This document shows, piece after piece, positions 28,219 to 38,710 of a stretch of 64,000 bases of DNA. The translations under genes were made by a program, and so were the position numbers. The notes under the pieces were generated by a model. The model worked only from the letters and a program-made list of their open reading frames with translations, was not told the DNA's origin and did not search any database. This stretch comes from Rodentibacter heidelbergensis (GTDB lineage: Bacteria; Pseudomonadota; Gammaproteobacteria; Enterobacterales; Pasteurellaceae). Location of the stretch: assembly GCF_002000125.1 (NCBI RefSeq), contig NZ_MLHH01000002.1, positions 1 to 64,000 on the forward strand. Reading direction: 5' to 3'. The first letter of the stretch is position 1, and each line of letters starts with the position of its first letter.

Positions 28219-29082
28219 TTAATTTTTATGAGTATAAACGATGAGCGGGTTCTCACCGGCGATTTTTTGTAATTGCGTTTTTAACTCTGTGGTGCGTTGT
28301 TTATCTTCCAATGGCCCAAAATGAATTTCATATTTGCCGTTGCGATGATTAACTTGTGCATTAATATTATCCAGTGCAAGGCGCGAAATCATCGTATTCG
28401 CTTGTTTTTCGCTAGAGAAATTTAGCATTTTTAAGGTGTAGCGCTCTTTAAATGTTTTAGGCTCATTTGAGCGATCTTTTCCCTCATTGTTCGCTATGTT
28501 GATAAGGCGTTCGGAAGCTGCCTCTGTTTTCGCATGTGCAGCGAGAGTTTGTACGCCTGCGCCGGAAATATTGCCATTAGGGGCAACATGTAATGCTTCC
28601 ACTTTCACTTTTCCTGTTCCCCGTGCGATCAAGCCGATTTCTTTTGCTGCCGCATGAGATAAATCAATAATGCGATCTCGGCTAAAAGGCCCTCGGTCAT
28701 TAATACGCACAATGGTTTTACGGTTATTGCTTAAATTGGTGACCAAAGCATAAGAATTCATGGGTAAGGTTTTATGGGCCGCTGTATAGCGTGTTGAGTT
28801 ATAAATCTCACCGTTTGATGTGCGACGCCCATTAAATTTGTGATGATAATAACTGGCGATCCCTGTTTTGGAATAATTTTTTGCCGTTTTATGGCTGTGA
28901 GTGGTATAGGTTTTGCCTCTCACCGTATAACTTGTTGATGAATGCGCCTGTGTGCTTGGCTTAAGGTTTGCCCCTTTAATACCATATAATTTATCCGTAT
29001 CGTTTTTTGCCTGAGCAGGGGATATACCCATAGAGAGGGTCAAAAAAAGTGCGGTCAATTTTATCAGTGTTTTGAATATCAT
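28219..29082 (-). CDS. rlpA: RlpA-family septal-ring protein / lytic transglycosylase
   Basis: The 287-residue exported protein has a double-psi beta-barrel domain (about residues 75-165, including GIASYYHHKFNGRRTSNGE and RINDRGPFSRDRIIDLS) and a C-terminal SPOR domain (about 215-285) that would bind denuded glycan. RlpA proteins cut glycan lacking stem peptides in some species. The signal peptide ends SPAQA-KND with no lipobox cysteine, unlike the E. coli lipoprotein. It lies between rodA and dacA. An uptake sequence overlaps the signal-peptide codons. Confidence 0.9.
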   Translation of the reverse strand: MIFKTLIKLTALFLTLSMGISPAQAKNDTDKLYGIKGANLKPSTQAHSSTSYTVRGKTYTTHSHKTAKNYSKTGIASYYHHKFNGRRTSNGEIYNSTRYTAAHKTLPMNSYALVTNLSNNRKTIVRINDRGPFSRDRIIDLSHAAAKEIGLIARGTGKVKVEALHVAPNGNISGAGVQTLAAHAKTEAASERLINIANNEGKDRSNEPKTFKERYTLKMLNFSSEKQANTMISRLALDNINAQVNHRNGKYEIHFGPLEDKQRTTELKTQLQKIAGENPLIVYTHKN

Positions 29083-29135
29083 AAAGTGAGTTTTCCATTA
29101 AGTCATATTTTGTATAAGAACCTTAAACACCTCAA

Positions 29136-30251
29136 TTAGTTCCCATTGATAAATTTTGTGCGATGAGTATGGATAGACATCACCAAGCCGAAACTTGCCA
29201 TAATCGCCACATAAGAGGTGCCACCATAGCTAAATAAAGGTAATGGCACACCGACTACGGGTAAAATCCCACTTACCATACCAATATTAACGAATAAATA
29301 CACGAAAAAAATCAGCGTGGTAGCGCCGGCTAAAATTCGTCCAAAAGAGGTTTGGGCATTGACTGCAATCATTAAGCCTCGAACGATAATGAACAGATAA
29401 ATCGCAATGAGAATACCAAAGCCGACCATGCCATGCTCTTCACTCATCACTGCAAAGATAAAATCAGTGTGAGGTTCGGGTAAAAACTCTAATTGGGATT
29501 GCGTTCCCTGCATCCAGCCTTTCCCCCAAATTCCCCCTGATCCGATAGCAATTTTAGATTGCAAAATATGATAGCCCGCACCCAGTGGATCTTTTTCCGG
29601 GTCAAGTAGGGTTAATACACGGGTACGCTGATAATCATGCATTAAATAAAGCCACATAATGGGGATAAACCCGGCTAATCCGATGATGGCAGCCAAAATG
29701 AGCCACCAACTCATTCCTGCAAGGAATACCACAAACAAACCGGAAGCACTGACAAGAATAGAGGTGCCGAGATCCGGTTGGATCGCCACTAATAATGTAG
29801 GGATGAGTATCATCGCAATGGCAATAAAGGTTTCGCTTAATTTGGGAGGAAGAGGACGGTTACCCAAATAAACCGCAACCATTAATGGCACGGCAAGTTT
29901 TACAATTTCCGAAGGTTGAAAACGGATAAAACCGAGATCTAACCACCGTTGTGCCCCTTTACTGGTTGTTCCGATAGCATCAACCAAAATGAGTAAAATA
30001 AAGCCGATGAGATAAAGGTAAGGGGCAATGCGTTGATAAAACTTCGGTGGTAATTGTGCCATGACAAGCAACACGATAAAACCAAGACAAACTTGGATAA
30101 TTCGGTTTCGGAACATGGTTTCATTGGCGCCGGATGCACTATAAAGCACCAACATGCCATAGCCTGTAATGGCGATAAGCCCCAGTAATAGCCAAAAATC
30201 TAAATGTAGCGGCCTCCATAGACGAAGCCAAAGTGGTGTTTTTTCTTCCAT
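29136..30251 (-). CDS. rodA: SEDS peptidoglycan glycosyltransferase RodA
   Basis: The 371-residue inner-membrane protein polymerises glycan strands for the elongasome together with PBP2. It has about 10 membrane helices and family motifs [29 protein letters not shown] and [11 protein letters not shown]. Its ATG overlaps the mrdA stop by one base (TAATG), so the two are translationally linked, matching their joint role in sidewall growth. Confidence 0.96.
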   Translation of the reverse strand: MEEKTPLWLRLWRPLHLDFWLLLGLIAITGYGMLVLYSASGANETMFRNRIIQVCLGFIVLLVMAQLPPKFYQRIAPYLYLIGFILLILVDAIGTTSKGAQRWLDLGFIRFQPSEIVKLAVPLMVAVYLGNRPLPPKLSETFIAIAMILIPTLLVAIQPDLGTSILVSASGLFVVFLAGMSWWLILAAIIGLAGFIPIMWLYLMHDYQRTRVLTLLDPEKDPLGAGYHILQSKIAIGSGGIWGKGWMQGTQSQLEFLPEPHTDFIFAVMSEEHGMVGFGILIAIYLFIIVRGLMIAVNAQTSFGRILAGATTLIFFVYLFVNIGMVSGILPVVGVPLPLFSYGGTSYVAIMASFGLVMSIHTHRTKFINGN

Positions 30252-32212
30252 TATTCGGTTTGTCCGTTTTCCGGTAATAATTCGTGGGAGGATTTAGGTA
30301 ATGTATTATCCGTAGCGCTTTTTTGTGCGATTTCCGGCAGGCGTTTATTAAGATAATAATCCATAATTTTACGCACAACAGGGGCGGCATTGCTTGAACC
30401 TCCGCCTGCATTTTCCAAGATAATTGCCACCACCATTTGTGGGTTTTCATAAGGGGCGTAGGCGGTAAACCAAGCATGATCGTGTAATTCTTTTTTCAAC
30501 CCGGCGGCATTGTATTTTTGGTTTTCTTTTAAGCTGAACACCTGTGCTGTACCGGATTTACCTGCAACATGGTAATTAGTGCCCGCAAAGGCTTTTCGAC
30601 CCGTCCCGGCGGCGGAATTCACGACATTAAACATTCCCCGCTTTGCCGCATCCCAATAGGCCTGTTTCGGTTCGGTAATATCTTCATAAAGTAGGGGATC
30701 GCGGTAAGGCTCAATGGTTGCTCCTTCAATAGATTTCATTAAATGAGGCGTATTCACTTTCCCGTTATTGACTAAAATAGCGGTGGCTTTGGCAACTTGG
30801 AGTGGTGTGGCCGTCCAATAACCTTGACCTATCCCAACCGAAATAGTATCCCCTTGTACCCACGGGCGTTTATAACGTTTTTGTTTCCATTCTTTGGTGG
30901 GCATGTTGGCGGAAACTTCTTCATTAATTTCTATCCCTGTTGGTACACCAAAACCGAAACGTTTCATCCAAGAGGATAGGCGGTCGATCCCCAGGTTATA
31001 AGCCACTTGATAGAAATAGGTGTCGGATGATTCGGTAATGGCTTTGTTTAAATCCGTATAACCGTGTCCGGATTTTTTCCAATCACGGAAACGTTTTGTG
31101 GTATTTGGCAAGATCCAATAACCGGGGTCAAAGATAGTGGTATTTTGATTGACGATATTTTCCGTTTGTGCCGCCACAGCAATAAAGGGTTTTACGGTGG
31201 AGGCCGGGGGGTACACACCTTGGGTTGCACGGCTATAAAGCGGACGGCCAGGATCTTCTAATAAACGCTTATAATCTGCACTGGAAATGCCATCTACAAA
31301 TAAATTATTGTCATAGCTTGGGGTGGAAACCATGGCTAATACACTGCTGTCTTTAGGATCTAATACCACCACAGCGCCTTTTTGTCCGCTCAGTAAATCG
31401 GTGATGTAACGTTGAAGCGCAAGATCGATGGTTAAGTGGATACTTTTTCCGGCTGAGGCGGGTTGTTCCCGTAATTTACGCACCACTTTCCCCCGGTTGT
31501 TAATTTCCACTTCCTCAAAACCGGTTGTGCCGTGTAATTGCTCTTCGTAATAGCGTTCAATCCCCAGTTTTCCCATATCGTGAGAACCGGCATAATTGGC
31601 GAATTTTTCCTCTTTTTTCAGCCGCTCCACATCTTTATCGTTAATTTTTCCCACATAGCCGAGAATATGGGTCATCACATCACCATAGAGGTAATTGCGT
31701 TTAAAATAAGGGCGAACCTCAAGGCTTGGAAATTGGTATTGATTAACGGCAAAACGGGCAATTTGTTCTTCCGTTAAATTCGGTTTGAGCATGATTGAAG
31801 TATAACGGGTGCCACGGCGGCGCTCTTTTTTGAAATTTTCAATATCCTCGTCCGTGAGCCCCACAATATAACGGAGTTCATCAAAAGTGCGGTCTAAATT
31901 TTCCGTTTTTTCAGGCACGATATAGAGCCCAAAAAAGGTCAGGTTTTCGGCTAAAAGCTCACCATAACGATCATAAATCAGCCCACGGGTTGGCGGAACC
32001 GGTAAAAGTTTGATTCGGTTACCGTTAGAGCGGGTCTGGTAGGTATCAAAATTCATGACTTGAAGATGATAGATATTGGCAAATAACACAGTAGTGAGGG
32101 CAAGAATACCAATAAATGCCACTAATGTTCGGCGTGCAAAAAGATTTCGTTCCGCTTTTTTATCACGAATCGGCTCATGGGGTGGGGCAATGAAGAACTT
32201 TTTTAAATTCAT
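30251..32212 (-). CDS. mrdA: penicillin-binding protein 2
   Basis: The 653-residue class B transpeptidase cross-links peptidoglycan during elongation. It has one N-terminal membrane helix (about residues 30-50), a PBP dimer domain, and a transpeptidase domain with SxxK (STVKPF), SSD (ESSDTYFYQ) and KSGTAQ. It partners RodA, encoded next. It follows rlmH by 17 bp. The C-terminal tail after about residue 620 is polar and probably disordered. Confidence 0.96.
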   Translation of the reverse strand: MNLKKFFIAPPHEPIRDKKAERNLFARRTLVAFIGILALTTVLFANIYHLQVMNFDTYQTRSNGNRIKLLPVPPTRGLIYDRYGELLAENLTFFGLYIVPEKTENLDRTFDELRYIVGLTDEDIENFKKERRRGTRYTSIMLKPNLTEEQIARFAVNQYQFPSLEVRPYFKRNYLYGDVMTHILGYVGKINDKDVERLKKEEKFANYAGSHDMGKLGIERYYEEQLHGTTGFEEVEINNRGKVVRKLREQPASAGKSIHLTIDLALQRYITDLLSGQKGAVVVLDPKDSSVLAMVSTPSYDNNLFVDGISSADYKRLLEDPGRPLYSRATQGVYPPASTVKPFIAVAAQTENIVNQNTTIFDPGYWILPNTTKRFRDWKKSGHGYTDLNKAITESSDTYFYQVAYNLGIDRLSSWMKRFGFGVPTGIEINEEVSANMPTKEWKQKRYKRPWVQGDTISVGIGQGYWTATPLQVAKATAILVNNGKVNTPHLMKSIEGATIEPYRDPLLYEDITEPKQAYWDAAKRGMFNVVNSAAGTGRKAFAGTNYHVAGKSGTAQVFSLKENQKYNAAGLKKELHDHAWFTAYAPYENPQMVVAIILENAGGGSSNAAPVVRKIMDYYLNKRLPEIAQKSATDNTLPKSSHELLPENGQTE

Positions 32213-32229
32213 CTAAAATTGACCGCGCT

Positions 32230-32697
32230 TTATTCTCGATGATAAGGATGGTTTGTTGTCAGCGACCACGCACGATATAAACTTTCTGCCACGACCACAC
32301 GCACCAACGGGTGAGGGAGGGTTAAAGGCGAAAGTGACCAACTTTGTTCTGCTGCCGCTTTACATTCCGGTGAAAGCCCTTCCGGCCCGCCAATGAGTAA
32401 GCACAGATCACGTCCATCATTTTTCCAGGCTTCCAACTGCTCGGCAAGCTCCGGCGTTGTCCAAGGTTTACCGGGAATATCAAGGGTGATGATTTTACTT
32501 TTACCGCAAGCATTTAGCATTGCCTTGCCTTCTTGTTCCAAAATCCGCTTAATATCCGAATTTTTGCCTCGCTTTCCGGCCGGAATTTCAATCAGTTCGA
32601 AAGGCATATCTTTAGGGAAACGGCGTTGATATTCCGCAAATCCTGTGGTGACCCAGGCAGGCATTTTGGTTCCGACAGCAATTAATGTGATTTTCAC
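32230..32697 (-). CDS. rlmH: 23S rRNA pseudouridine-1915 N3-methyltransferase
   Basis: The 155-residue SPOUT-fold enzyme methylates pseudouridine 1915 in helix 69 of 23S rRNA in assembled ribosomes. The SAM-binding knot motif [14 protein letters not shown] and the C-terminal [17 protein letters not shown] with NHPYHR are diagnostic. It lies between rsfS and mrdA in the conserved order rsfS-rlmH-mrdA-rodA. Confidence 0.96.
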   Translation of the reverse strand: MKITLIAVGTKMPAWVTTGFAEYQRRFPKDMPFELIEIPAGKRGKNSDIKRILEQEGKAMLNACGKSKIITLDIPGKPWTTPELAEQLEAWKNDGRDLCLLIGGPEGLSPECKAAAEQSWSLSPLTLPHPLVRVVVAESLYRAWSLTTNHPYHRE

Positions 32698-32750
32698 AAC
32701 GTTTCCTTCTATAAATGAGGGATAAATTTAACGGTATTTATGACCGCACT

Positions 32751-33059
32751 TTATGCCCAAAGTTTCTCTAATTGATAAAGTTCTCGGGCATCCCGTTGCA
32801 TAATATGAACAATGGTTTGACCTAAATCGACCACAATCCAATCTGCGGTATTCTTCCCTTCTTCCCCAAAGGTTTCGATGCCGGCTTTCTTACATTCAGC
32901 GATTAAATTGTCTGCCATCGCCGCCACTTGACGGCTTGATGTGCCGGTACAGATCACCATATTTTCAGTGATAGAGGATTTCCCCCGCACATCAAAATGC
33001 ACAATATCACTGCCTTTTAATCCCTCTAGGGTGTCTATGATAAATTTAACTAACGACAT
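32751..33059 (-). CDS. rsfS: ribosome silencing factor
   Basis: The 102-residue protein of the RsfS/YbeB/Iojap family binds L14 on the 50S subunit and blocks subunit joining under starvation. Family motifs are VICTGTSSRQVAAMADNL and the C-terminal ADWIVVDLGQTIVHIM. It is the first gene of the leftward cluster, with GAAAG before the ATG. An uptake sequence lies in the 53-bp gap to rlmH. Confidence 0.95.
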   Translation of the reverse strand: MSLVKFIIDTLEGLKGSDIVHFDVRGKSSITENMVICTGTSSRQVAAMADNLIAECKKAGIETFGEEGKNTADWIVVDLGQTIVHIMQRDARELYQLEKLWA

Positions 33060-33221
33060 GATTTTCTTTCCCCATAAAAGTGCCGAATTCTATCATTGAA
33101 TCCGCCCAAGGACTAGGTCGGGGAAAGAAAAAGTCTGATAAAATACAAAGGATGCTCGCACTTTGTTTTAAAATCCGTAAGATCTTTTTTATGAAAATAG
33201 AGGTATTCGAATAATCTAACA

Positions 33222-33668
33222 ATGACATATAAAAATAATCAATCCGTTTTGGTGGTGGTTTATTGTAAACATTCCAAGCGGGTGTTAATGCTACAACGCT
33301 GTGATGATCCTGATTTCTGGCAATCGGTTACCGGTTCAATGGAAGAGGGCGAAACCCCAAGGGAGACGGCAAAACGTGAACTGAGGGAGGAAGTTGGATT
33401 AAAAATTTCGGAAAATTCGACCGCACTTTTTGATTGTCATCAATGTGTAGAATTTGAAATTTTTCCCCATTTCCGCTATAAATACGCACCGAATGTGACC
33501 CACTGTCGTGAACATTGGTTTTTATGTGCAGTGGAAAAAGAATTTGTGCCGCAGTTAACGGAACATTTGGCGTTTAAATGGGTTTCTATCGCTGAGGCGG
33601 TAGCAATGACGAAATCGCCGAATAATGCGGCGGCAATAAAACAATATCTCAATTTATTGAAAGATTAA
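33222..33668 (+). CDS. nudB: dihydroneopterin triphosphate diphosphatase
   Basis: The 148-residue Nudix hydrolase acts in folate synthesis, removing pyrophosphate from dihydroneopterin triphosphate. The Nudix box GSMEEGETPRETAKRELREEVGL is complete (residues about 41-63). No clear ribosome binding site precedes ATG 33222. It is the first rightward gene, 18 bp before yebC, and divergent from rsfS. The order nudB-yebC-ruvC is typical of the family, where aspS often precedes it; aspS is absent here. Confidence 0.92.
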   Translation: MTYKNNQSVLVVVYCKHSKRVLMLQRCDDPDFWQSVTGSMEEGETPRETAKRELREEVGLKISENSTALFDCHQCVEFEIFPHFRYKYAPNVTHCREHWFLCAVEKEFVPQLTEHLAFKWVSIAEAVAMTKSPNNAAAIKQYLNLLKD

Positions 33669-33686
33669 AATATAGAAGGAAATCAA

Positions 33687-34427
33687 ATGGCAGGTCATAG
33701 TAAGTGGGCTAATATTAAACACCGTAAAGCGGCACAAGATGCACAACGTGGTAAAATTTTTACTAAGTTAATTCGTGAATTAGTGACAGCAGCAAAATTA
33801 GGCGGGGGCGATGTGAGTGCGAACCCCCGTTTACGGGCTGCGGTGGATAAAGCACTGAGTAATAATATGACGCGTGATACGATTAATCGTGCGATTGATC
33901 GGGGGGTCGGTGGTGGCGATGACACCAACATGGAAACCAAAGTTTACGAAGGGTACGGCCCGGGTGGCACGGCGGTAATGGTAGAATGTTTAAGTGATAA
34001 TGCCAACCGCACCATTTCTCAAGTTCGCCCGAGCTTTACCAAATGTGGCGGTAATTTAGGCACAGAAGGCTCTGTAGGCTATTTGTTCAGCAAAAAAGGC
34101 TTAATTTTAATTAATGAAGCCGATGAAGATGCTTTAACCGAAGCGGCAATTGATGCCGGTGCAGAGGACATTCAGCCGCAAGATGACGGTTCGTTTGAAA
34201 TCTACACGGCTTGGGAAGAATTAGGTAACGTGCGTGATAACATTGAAAAAGCCGGTTTTAAAATTCAAGAAGCGGAAGTCACCATGATCCCTTCTACAAC
34301 GGTTGCCCTTGATCTTGAAACCGCACCGAAACTGCTTCGTTTAATTGAGATGTTAGAAGATTGTGATGATGTGCAAAACGTCTATCACAATGGTGAAATT
34401 AGCGACGAAGTTGCTGCACAACTTTAA
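33687..34427 (+). CDS. yebC: YebC/TACO1-family protein
   Basis: The 246-residue cytoplasmic protein belongs to the YebC family, members of which act as transcription regulators or assist translation of proline-rich stretches. The N-terminal [18 protein letters not shown] is diagnostic, and [12 protein letters not shown] follows near residue 90. GAAGGA precedes the ATG. It is followed by a strong terminator before ruvC, so ruvC may rely on read-through or its own promoter. Confidence 0.96.
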   Translation: MAGHSKWANIKHRKAAQDAQRGKIFTKLIRELVTAAKLGGGDVSANPRLRAAVDKALSNNMTRDTINRAIDRGVGGGDDTNMETKVYEGYGPGGTAVMVECLSDNANRTISQVRPSFTKCGGNLGTEGSVGYLFSKKGLILINEADEDALTEAAIDAGAEDIQPQDDGSFEIYTAWEELGNVRDNIEKAGFKIQEAEVTMIPSTTVALDLETAPKLLRLIEMLEDCDDVQNVYHNGEISDEVAAQL

Positions 34428-34430
34428 TCT

Positions 34431-34457
34431 AAATGGGTAGAAAGACTACCCATTTTT
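34431..34457 (+). terminator. yebC terminator
   Basis: AAATGGGTAG pairs with CTACCCATTT around AAAGA, followed by a T run. It lies directly after yebC and only about 12 bp before the ruvC ATG. Confidence 0.85.
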
Positions 34458-34469
34458 TTATGGAAAGTA

Positions 34470-35042
34470 ATGAGTATTATTTTAGGTATTGACCCCGGTT
34501 CTCGAGTGACAGGTTATGGGGTGATTCGCCAAACCGGTCGCCATTTGGAATACCTCGGTAGTGGGGTGATTCGCACGCAAGTGGAGGATCTTCCCACTCG
34601 TTTAAAACGTATTTATGCCGGCGTTACGGAAATTATCACGCAATTTCAGCCGGATATGTTTGCAATCGAACAGGTTTTTATGGCGAAAAATGCCGATTCG
34701 GCCTTAAAACTGGGGCAAGCTCGGGGGACGGCCATTGTTGCTGCTGTCAATCATGATTTACCGGTGTTTGAGTATGCGGCACGTTTGGTGAAACAAACAG
34801 TGGTGGGGATCGGTTCTGCCGACAAAATACAGGTTCAAGAGATGGTGATGCGTATTTTAAAACTCTCTGCGAAGCCTCAAGCGGATTCTGCCGATGCTTT
34901 AGCCATTGCCATTACGCATGCTCATTCAATGCAACATTCATTGCATATCGCAAGTTCTGTAAAAATAACAGAAACACAAGAAAAAATGACCGCACTTTTA
35001 AAGACTCGATATAGTCGGGGTCGCTTTCGATTAAAAATTTAA
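34470..35042 (+). CDS. ruvC: Holliday junction resolvase
   Basis: The 190-residue endonuclease cuts Holliday junctions bound by RuvAB. The RNase-H-like core has the first acidic residue in [14 protein letters not shown], the second in FAIEQVFM, and the C-terminal pair in [19 protein letters not shown] lies just before ATG 34470. It sits between two hairpin terminators, after yebC and before ruvA. An uptake sequence lies near the 3' end. Confidence 0.97.
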   Translation: MSIILGIDPGSRVTGYGVIRQTGRHLEYLGSGVIRTQVEDLPTRLKRIYAGVTEIITQFQPDMFAIEQVFMAKNADSALKLGQARGTAIVAAVNHDLPVFEYAARLVKQTVVGIGSADKIQVQEMVMRILKLSAKPQADSADALAIAITHAHSMQHSLHIASSVKITETQEKMTALLKTRYSRGRFRLKI

Positions 35043-35067
35043 CTGGATGTTCGTCCAGTTTTATTTT
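35041..35067 (+). terminator. ruvC-ruvA intercistronic hairpin
   Basis: AACTGGA pairs with TCCAGTT around TGTTCG, followed by TTATTTT. It is probably a partial terminator separating ruvC from ruvAB. Confidence 0.7.
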
Positions 35068-35104
35068 ATGCTATGGGGCAAATTTTGTGCCTTATGGATA
35101 AACT

Positions 35105-35719
35105 ATGATTGGTCGTTTACAAGGGGTTTTGTTAGAAAAACAACCACCCGAAATTTTACTTGATGTTCAAGGCGTGGGCTATGAATTGCTTTTGCCGATG
35201 ACAAGTTTCTATAATTTGCCGGAAATCGGACAAGAAACCACCTTATTTACCCATCTTGTTGTGCGTGAAGATGCGCATTTACTTTTTGGCTTTGCACAAA
35301 AAACAGACCGTACTTTATTCCGAGAACTGATTAAAACCAATGGGGTTGGGCCTAAACTGGCGTTAGCAATTCTTTCAGCGATGTCGGTGGATCAATTTGT
35401 TTATGCCATTGAGCGGGAAGAGCTTTCCAAACTGACGAAAATTCCGGGGGTAGGGAAGAAAACAGCAGAGCGTTTACTAGTGGAATTAAAAGGGAAATTC
35501 AAAGGGGTGAAACAAAGTGATTTCTTTGTAGAAAGTTCGCATATCCCAGCGGAATCTTCCCCATTATCTGTACAAGAAAACGCCATTGATGAGGCGGTTG
35601 CGGCATTGATTGCTCTCGGATATAAACCAACTGATGCAGAGAAAATGGTGAAACGTGTTGGAAAAGCGGAATTAACCAGCGAACAACTTATTCGAGAAGC
35701 CTTAAAAGCCGCATTATAA
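35105..35719 (+). CDS. ruvA: Holliday junction helicase subunit RuvA
   Basis: The 204-residue protein binds four-way junctions and loads RuvB. It has an N-terminal OB fold beginning [12 protein letters not shown], helix-hairpin-helix motifs [13 protein letters not shown] and [13 protein letters not shown], and a C-terminal RuvB-binding helix domain (about residues 155-204). It is 13 bp upstream of ruvB. Confidence 0.97.
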   Translation: MIGRLQGVLLEKQPPEILLDVQGVGYELLLPMTSFYNLPEIGQETTLFTHLVVREDAHLLFGFAQKTDRTLFRELIKTNGVGPKLALAILSAMSVDQFVYAIEREELSKLTKIPGVGKKTAERLLVELKGKFKGVKQSDFFVESSHIPAESSPLSVQENAIDEAVAALIALGYKPTDAEKMVKRVGKAELTSEQLIREALKAAL

Positions 35720-35732
35720 TTAGAGTTGAATG

Positions 35733-36740
35733 ATGATTGAAACCGATAGAATTATTAGCGGTCAGGCTAAATTTGATGAAGAAGTGCTTGATCGTGCTAT
35801 TCGCCCTAAATTATTGGCGGACTATGTAGGGCAACCTCAAGTGCGGGAACAGATGGATATTTTCATCAAAGCCGCTAAATTGCGTCAAGATGCGTTGGAT
35901 CACCTACTGATTTTTGGCCCACCCGGGTTAGGAAAAACGACATTGGCGAACATTGTTGCCAATGAAATGGGGGTGAATATTCGCACAACTTCCGGCCCTG
36001 TTCTTGAAAAAGCCGGGGATTTGGCGGCAATGTTGACCAATCTCGAACCTCATGATGTTTTATTTATTGATGAAATTCATCGCCTTTCTCCCGCCATTGA
36101 AGAAGTGCTTTATCCGGCAATGGAAGATTACCAGTTAGACATTATGATTGGTGAAGGGCCGGCAGCCCGTTCGATTAAATTGGATCTTCCGCCTTTTACT
36201 TTGGTGGGCGCAACTACTCGGGCAGGTTCTTTAACTTCCCCTTTGCGTGATCGTTTTGGTATTGTACAACGGTTAGAATTTTATTCTGTTGAAGATTTAA
36301 CCGCCATTGTGGCACGAAGTGCGGGCTGCTTAAACCTTGAGTTAGAAAAAGCAGCGGCTTTTGAAATTGCCCGCCGTTCCCGTGGCACACCGCGTATTGC
36401 CAATCGACTTTTACGTCGGGTGCGTGACTATGCCGATGTGCGTAATGGCGGTGTGATTTCTGTGGAGATCGCCAAACAAGCACTTTTAATGCTGGATGTG
36501 GATGATGCAGGGTTTGATTATTTAGACCGGAAATTACTTTCAGCGGTGATTGAGCGCTTCGATGGTGGGCCAGTAGGCCTAGATAATTTAGCAGCAGCCA
36601 TTGGTGAAGAGCGTGATACCATTGAAGATGTGTTAGAACCCTATCTCATTCAACAGGGGTTTTTACAACGTACACCTCGTGGGCGGATAGCCACCTCACA
36701 AACCTATCGTCATTTTGGATTACAAAAACTAACGGACTAG
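35733..36740 (+). CDS. ruvB: Holliday junction helicase ATPase RuvB
   Basis: The 335-residue AAA+ motor drives branch migration with RuvA. Motifs are Walker [10 protein letters not shown], Walker [10 protein letters not shown] and sensor 1 VGATTRAG, followed by a C-terminal winged helix. The start is MIETDRII at 35733; ATG 35730 directly before it is possible, but GAG spacing and the usual length favour the second. It is followed by a strong terminator. Confidence 0.96.
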   Translation: MIETDRIISGQAKFDEEVLDRAIRPKLLADYVGQPQVREQMDIFIKAAKLRQDALDHLLIFGPPGLGKTTLANIVANEMGVNIRTTSGPVLEKAGDLAAMLTNLEPHDVLFIDEIHRLSPAIEEVLYPAMEDYQLDIMIGEGPAARSIKLDLPPFTLVGATTRAGSLTSPLRDRFGIVQRLEFYSVEDLTAIVARSAGCLNLELEKAAAFEIARRSRGTPRIANRLLRRVRDYADVRNGGVISVEIAKQALLMLDVDDAGFDYLDRKLLSAVIERFDGGPVGLDNLAAAIGEERDTIEDVLEPYLIQQGFLQRTPRGRIATSQTYRHFGLQKLTD

Positions 36741-36744
36741 ATAT

Positions 36745-36780
36745 AAAAAAAGCTTATTGGGATAGCCAATAAGCTTTTTC
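36745..36780. terminator. bidirectional terminator after ruvB
   Basis: AAAAAGCTTATTGG pairs with CCAATAAGCTTTTT around GATAG. It serves ruvB and the convergent small secreted-protein gene. Confidence 0.9.
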
Positions 36781-36795
36781 AGTTTGAAGTTAAAA

Positions 36796-37104
36796 TTAAT
36801 TATCTTCCTCAGAATAGTTTTTCATATTATTCAATCTTGCCAAACCAATGTTGCAACTTTTTAACTGAGTTGCTAATTCCATCTCAAGAATTTGTTTTTT
36901 GCTTTGATTGAGCTTGTTTTTAATTTTGCTCACTTGTGTGTGGGTGCCCGGTTGTTTTTCTGCTTGGGCAATTAAGTTCTCTGTTTCTTTAAATAATTGC
37001 GCGCATTGTTGAGGCAATACATCACTTTTTTGTTGTGGTGCCGCAATCACTGAAAATGATATTGCTGAAAAAAGTGCGGTCAAAATAACGGAAATTTTTT
37101 TCAT
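36796..37104 (-). CDS. small secreted protein, DUF5339-like
   Basis: The 102-residue product has a clear Sec signal peptide (MKKISVILTALFSAISFSVIAA) and a mature part of about 80 mostly helical residues with two cysteines, in LPQQCAQLF and LKSCNIGLARL, that could form a disulfide. It resembles the DUF5339 family, which I recall as confined mainly to Pasteurellaceae. ATG 37104 is chosen because AAAGGA lies 7 nt upstream; the longer frame lacks a signal peptide. An uptake sequence overlaps the signal-peptide codons. The function is unknown. Confidence 0.75.
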   Translation of the reverse strand: MKKISVILTALFSAISFSVIAAPQQKSDVLPQQCAQLFKETENLIAQAEKQPGTHTQVSKIKNKLNQSKKQILEMELATQLKSCNIGLARLNNMKNYSEEDN

Positions 37105-37212
37105 TGTAAAATCCTTTAGGGAAATGTCTCCAAAAAAATCTGCCTGAAAATAACAAAATATCCCACCAATGTCTAGCCATAAAGCAAAATAATGGGAAGA
37201 AAATAGTATTTT

Positions 37213-37228
37213 TGTGATATGTATCAAG
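37213..37228. promoter_or_regulatory. CRP/FNR-like site upstream of the DUF5339-like gene
   Basis: TGTGATATGTATCAAG matches the CRP half-site TGTGA and an imperfect second half. On the reverse strand it reads TTGAT-ACAT-ATCAC, close to an FNR box (TTGAT-N4-ATCAA). It lies about 110 bp upstream of the start. Confidence 0.4.
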
Positions 37229-37304
37229 GAATAGGGGAGGAGAGAAGAAAGGAGAACAATTAAAATAATTTAATAAGTGTTATTAAATATTTTTATGTCA
37301 TACA

Positions 37305-37343
37305 AAAAAGTAACGGTTAAAATTTAAACCAATTCTAACCGTA
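37305..37343 (-). terminator. hfq terminator
   Basis: ACGGTTA (37313-37319) and TAACCGT (37336-37342) form a stem with inner GGTT/AACC pairing. On the - strand it is followed by ACTTTTTTG. It suits the end of the hfq transcript. Confidence 0.65.
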
Positions 37344-37366
37344 CTCTGATAATCACTTCAAATCAA

Positions 37367-37648
37367 TTATTCCGCTTTCGCTTCTGTTTCTTCTGCAACT
37401 TCAGGTGAAGTTTGTGCATTGTGATGGTTATTATTGTGATGAGAAACAGAACGAGCGGGAACAACTGTCGATATAGCGTGTTTATAGACCATTTGATTAA
37501 CTGTGTTTTTTAATAAAATCACAAATTGATCGAATGACTCGATTTGACCTTGTAATTTAATTCCGTTGACGAGGTAAATAGAAACAGGAATACGCTCGCG
37601 ACGTAATGCATTTAAATAAGGATCTTGTAAAGATTGTCCTTTTGCCAT
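37367..37648 (-). CDS. hfq: RNA chaperone Hfq
   Basis: The 93-residue Sm-like protein forms a hexamer that pairs small RNAs with mRNAs. It starts [20 protein letters not shown], has the Sm1 region [19 protein letters not shown], and the Sm2 motif [11 protein letters not shown]. The C-terminal tail is short and rich in His, Asn and Glu. AAAGGA precedes the ATG. It lies 93 bp downstream of rluC on the same strand. The usual neighbours miaA and hflX are absent. Confidence 0.97.
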   Translation of the reverse strand: MAKGQSLQDPYLNALRRERIPVSIYLVNGIKLQGQIESFDQFVILLKNTVNQMVYKHAISTVVPARSVSHHNNNHHNAQTSPEVAEETEAKAE

Positions 37649-37741
37649 TTTGCTATCCTTTTGTTTTTGTTGTTATGAAATGCAGACAGAAAACTGTCGT
37701 TTTTCGATCGCAACCAATATAACAATAAATCCTGAATTTGT

Positions 37742-38710
37742 CTATTTGCTTTCCCGTAACTTTTTCAGGACCGACTTCATTTTTTCATCAAGCGGGGCAT
37801 GTAAACGCAACATTTCATCGGTTTTAGGGTGGGCAAAATAAATAGAAAATGCGTGCAAAAATAAACGGTTTAATCCCAATATTCGCATTTTTTCATCAAA
37901 ATCTTTGTCGCCATATTTGTCATCTAAGGCAATAGGGTGTCCCGCATATTGGGTATGCACACGAATTTGATGAGTTCGCCCGGTTACGGGGGAGGCTTTT
38001 ACTAATGTGGCGTTCGGATAACGTTCTTCAATTGCAAAACGGGTTTCGGAAGGTTTACCCTGTTCATTGACGCGTACAATACGCTCGCCACCGGCGAGTT
38101 CATTTTTAAGTAACGGGGCTTTCACGATTTTGACATGGGATTGCCATTGTCCCCGTACCAGTGCCAAATAATCTTTTTGTACGCTTTTTAGACGAAGCTG
38201 TTCATGCAGATTGCGAAGTGCGGAACGTTTTTTGGCAATCAGTAAAATCCCGGAAGTATCTCTATCCAAACGATGCACTAATTCTAAAAAACGGGCCTCA
38301 GGTCGTAAGGCTCGGAGGGCTTCAATCACACCGAAATTTAGTCCGCTACCGCCATGTACCGCAATACCGGAGGGTTTATTGAGCACGATTAAACAGTCAT
38401 CTTCAAATAAAATGTGGTGTTCAAGACTAGCCACTTTATTTAAATTTTTGGAGAGCGGGAGAGGATTTTTTTCAGCCGTTTTCACTGGCGGTAGGCGTAC
38501 TACATCACCGCTTTGTAATTTATATTCAGGTTTAATTCGTCCTTTGTTTACCCGCACTTCACCTTTACGAACGATGCGATAAATTAAGCTTTTTGGCACC
38601 CCTTTAAGTTTTGCCAATAAATAATTATCTATGCGTTGCCCTGCCTCATCTTCACTAATGGTGAGCATTTTTACGGAGGCGTTGATGATATTTTCTTTTT
38701 GTTCCGTCAT
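37742..38710 (-). CDS. rluC: 23S rRNA pseudouridine(955/2504/2580) synthase
   Basis: The 322-residue enzyme has an N-terminal S4 domain (about residues 20-75) and an RluA-type catalytic domain with the motif HRLDRDTSGILLIAK. RluC rather than RluD is favoured by length and by divergence from rne, the RluC context I remember in gamma-proteobacteria. AAAGGT lies before the start. It is transcribed leftward, with rne rightward across a 402-bp gap. Confidence 0.9.
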   Translation of the reverse strand: MTEQKENIINASVKMLTISEDEAGQRIDNYLLAKLKGVPKSLIYRIVRKGEVRVNKGRIKPEYKLQSGDVVRLPPVKTAEKNPLPLSKNLNKVASLEHHILFEDDCLIVLNKPSGIAVHGGSGLNFGVIEALRALRPEARFLELVHRLDRDTSGILLIAKKRSALRNLHEQLRLKSVQKDYLALVRGQWQSHVKIVKAPLLKNELAGGERIVRVNEQGKPSETRFAIEERYPNATLVKASPVTGRTHQIRVHTQYAGHPIALDDKYGDKDFDEKMRILGLNRLFLHAFSIYFAHPKTDEMLRLHAPLDEKMKSVLKKLRESK

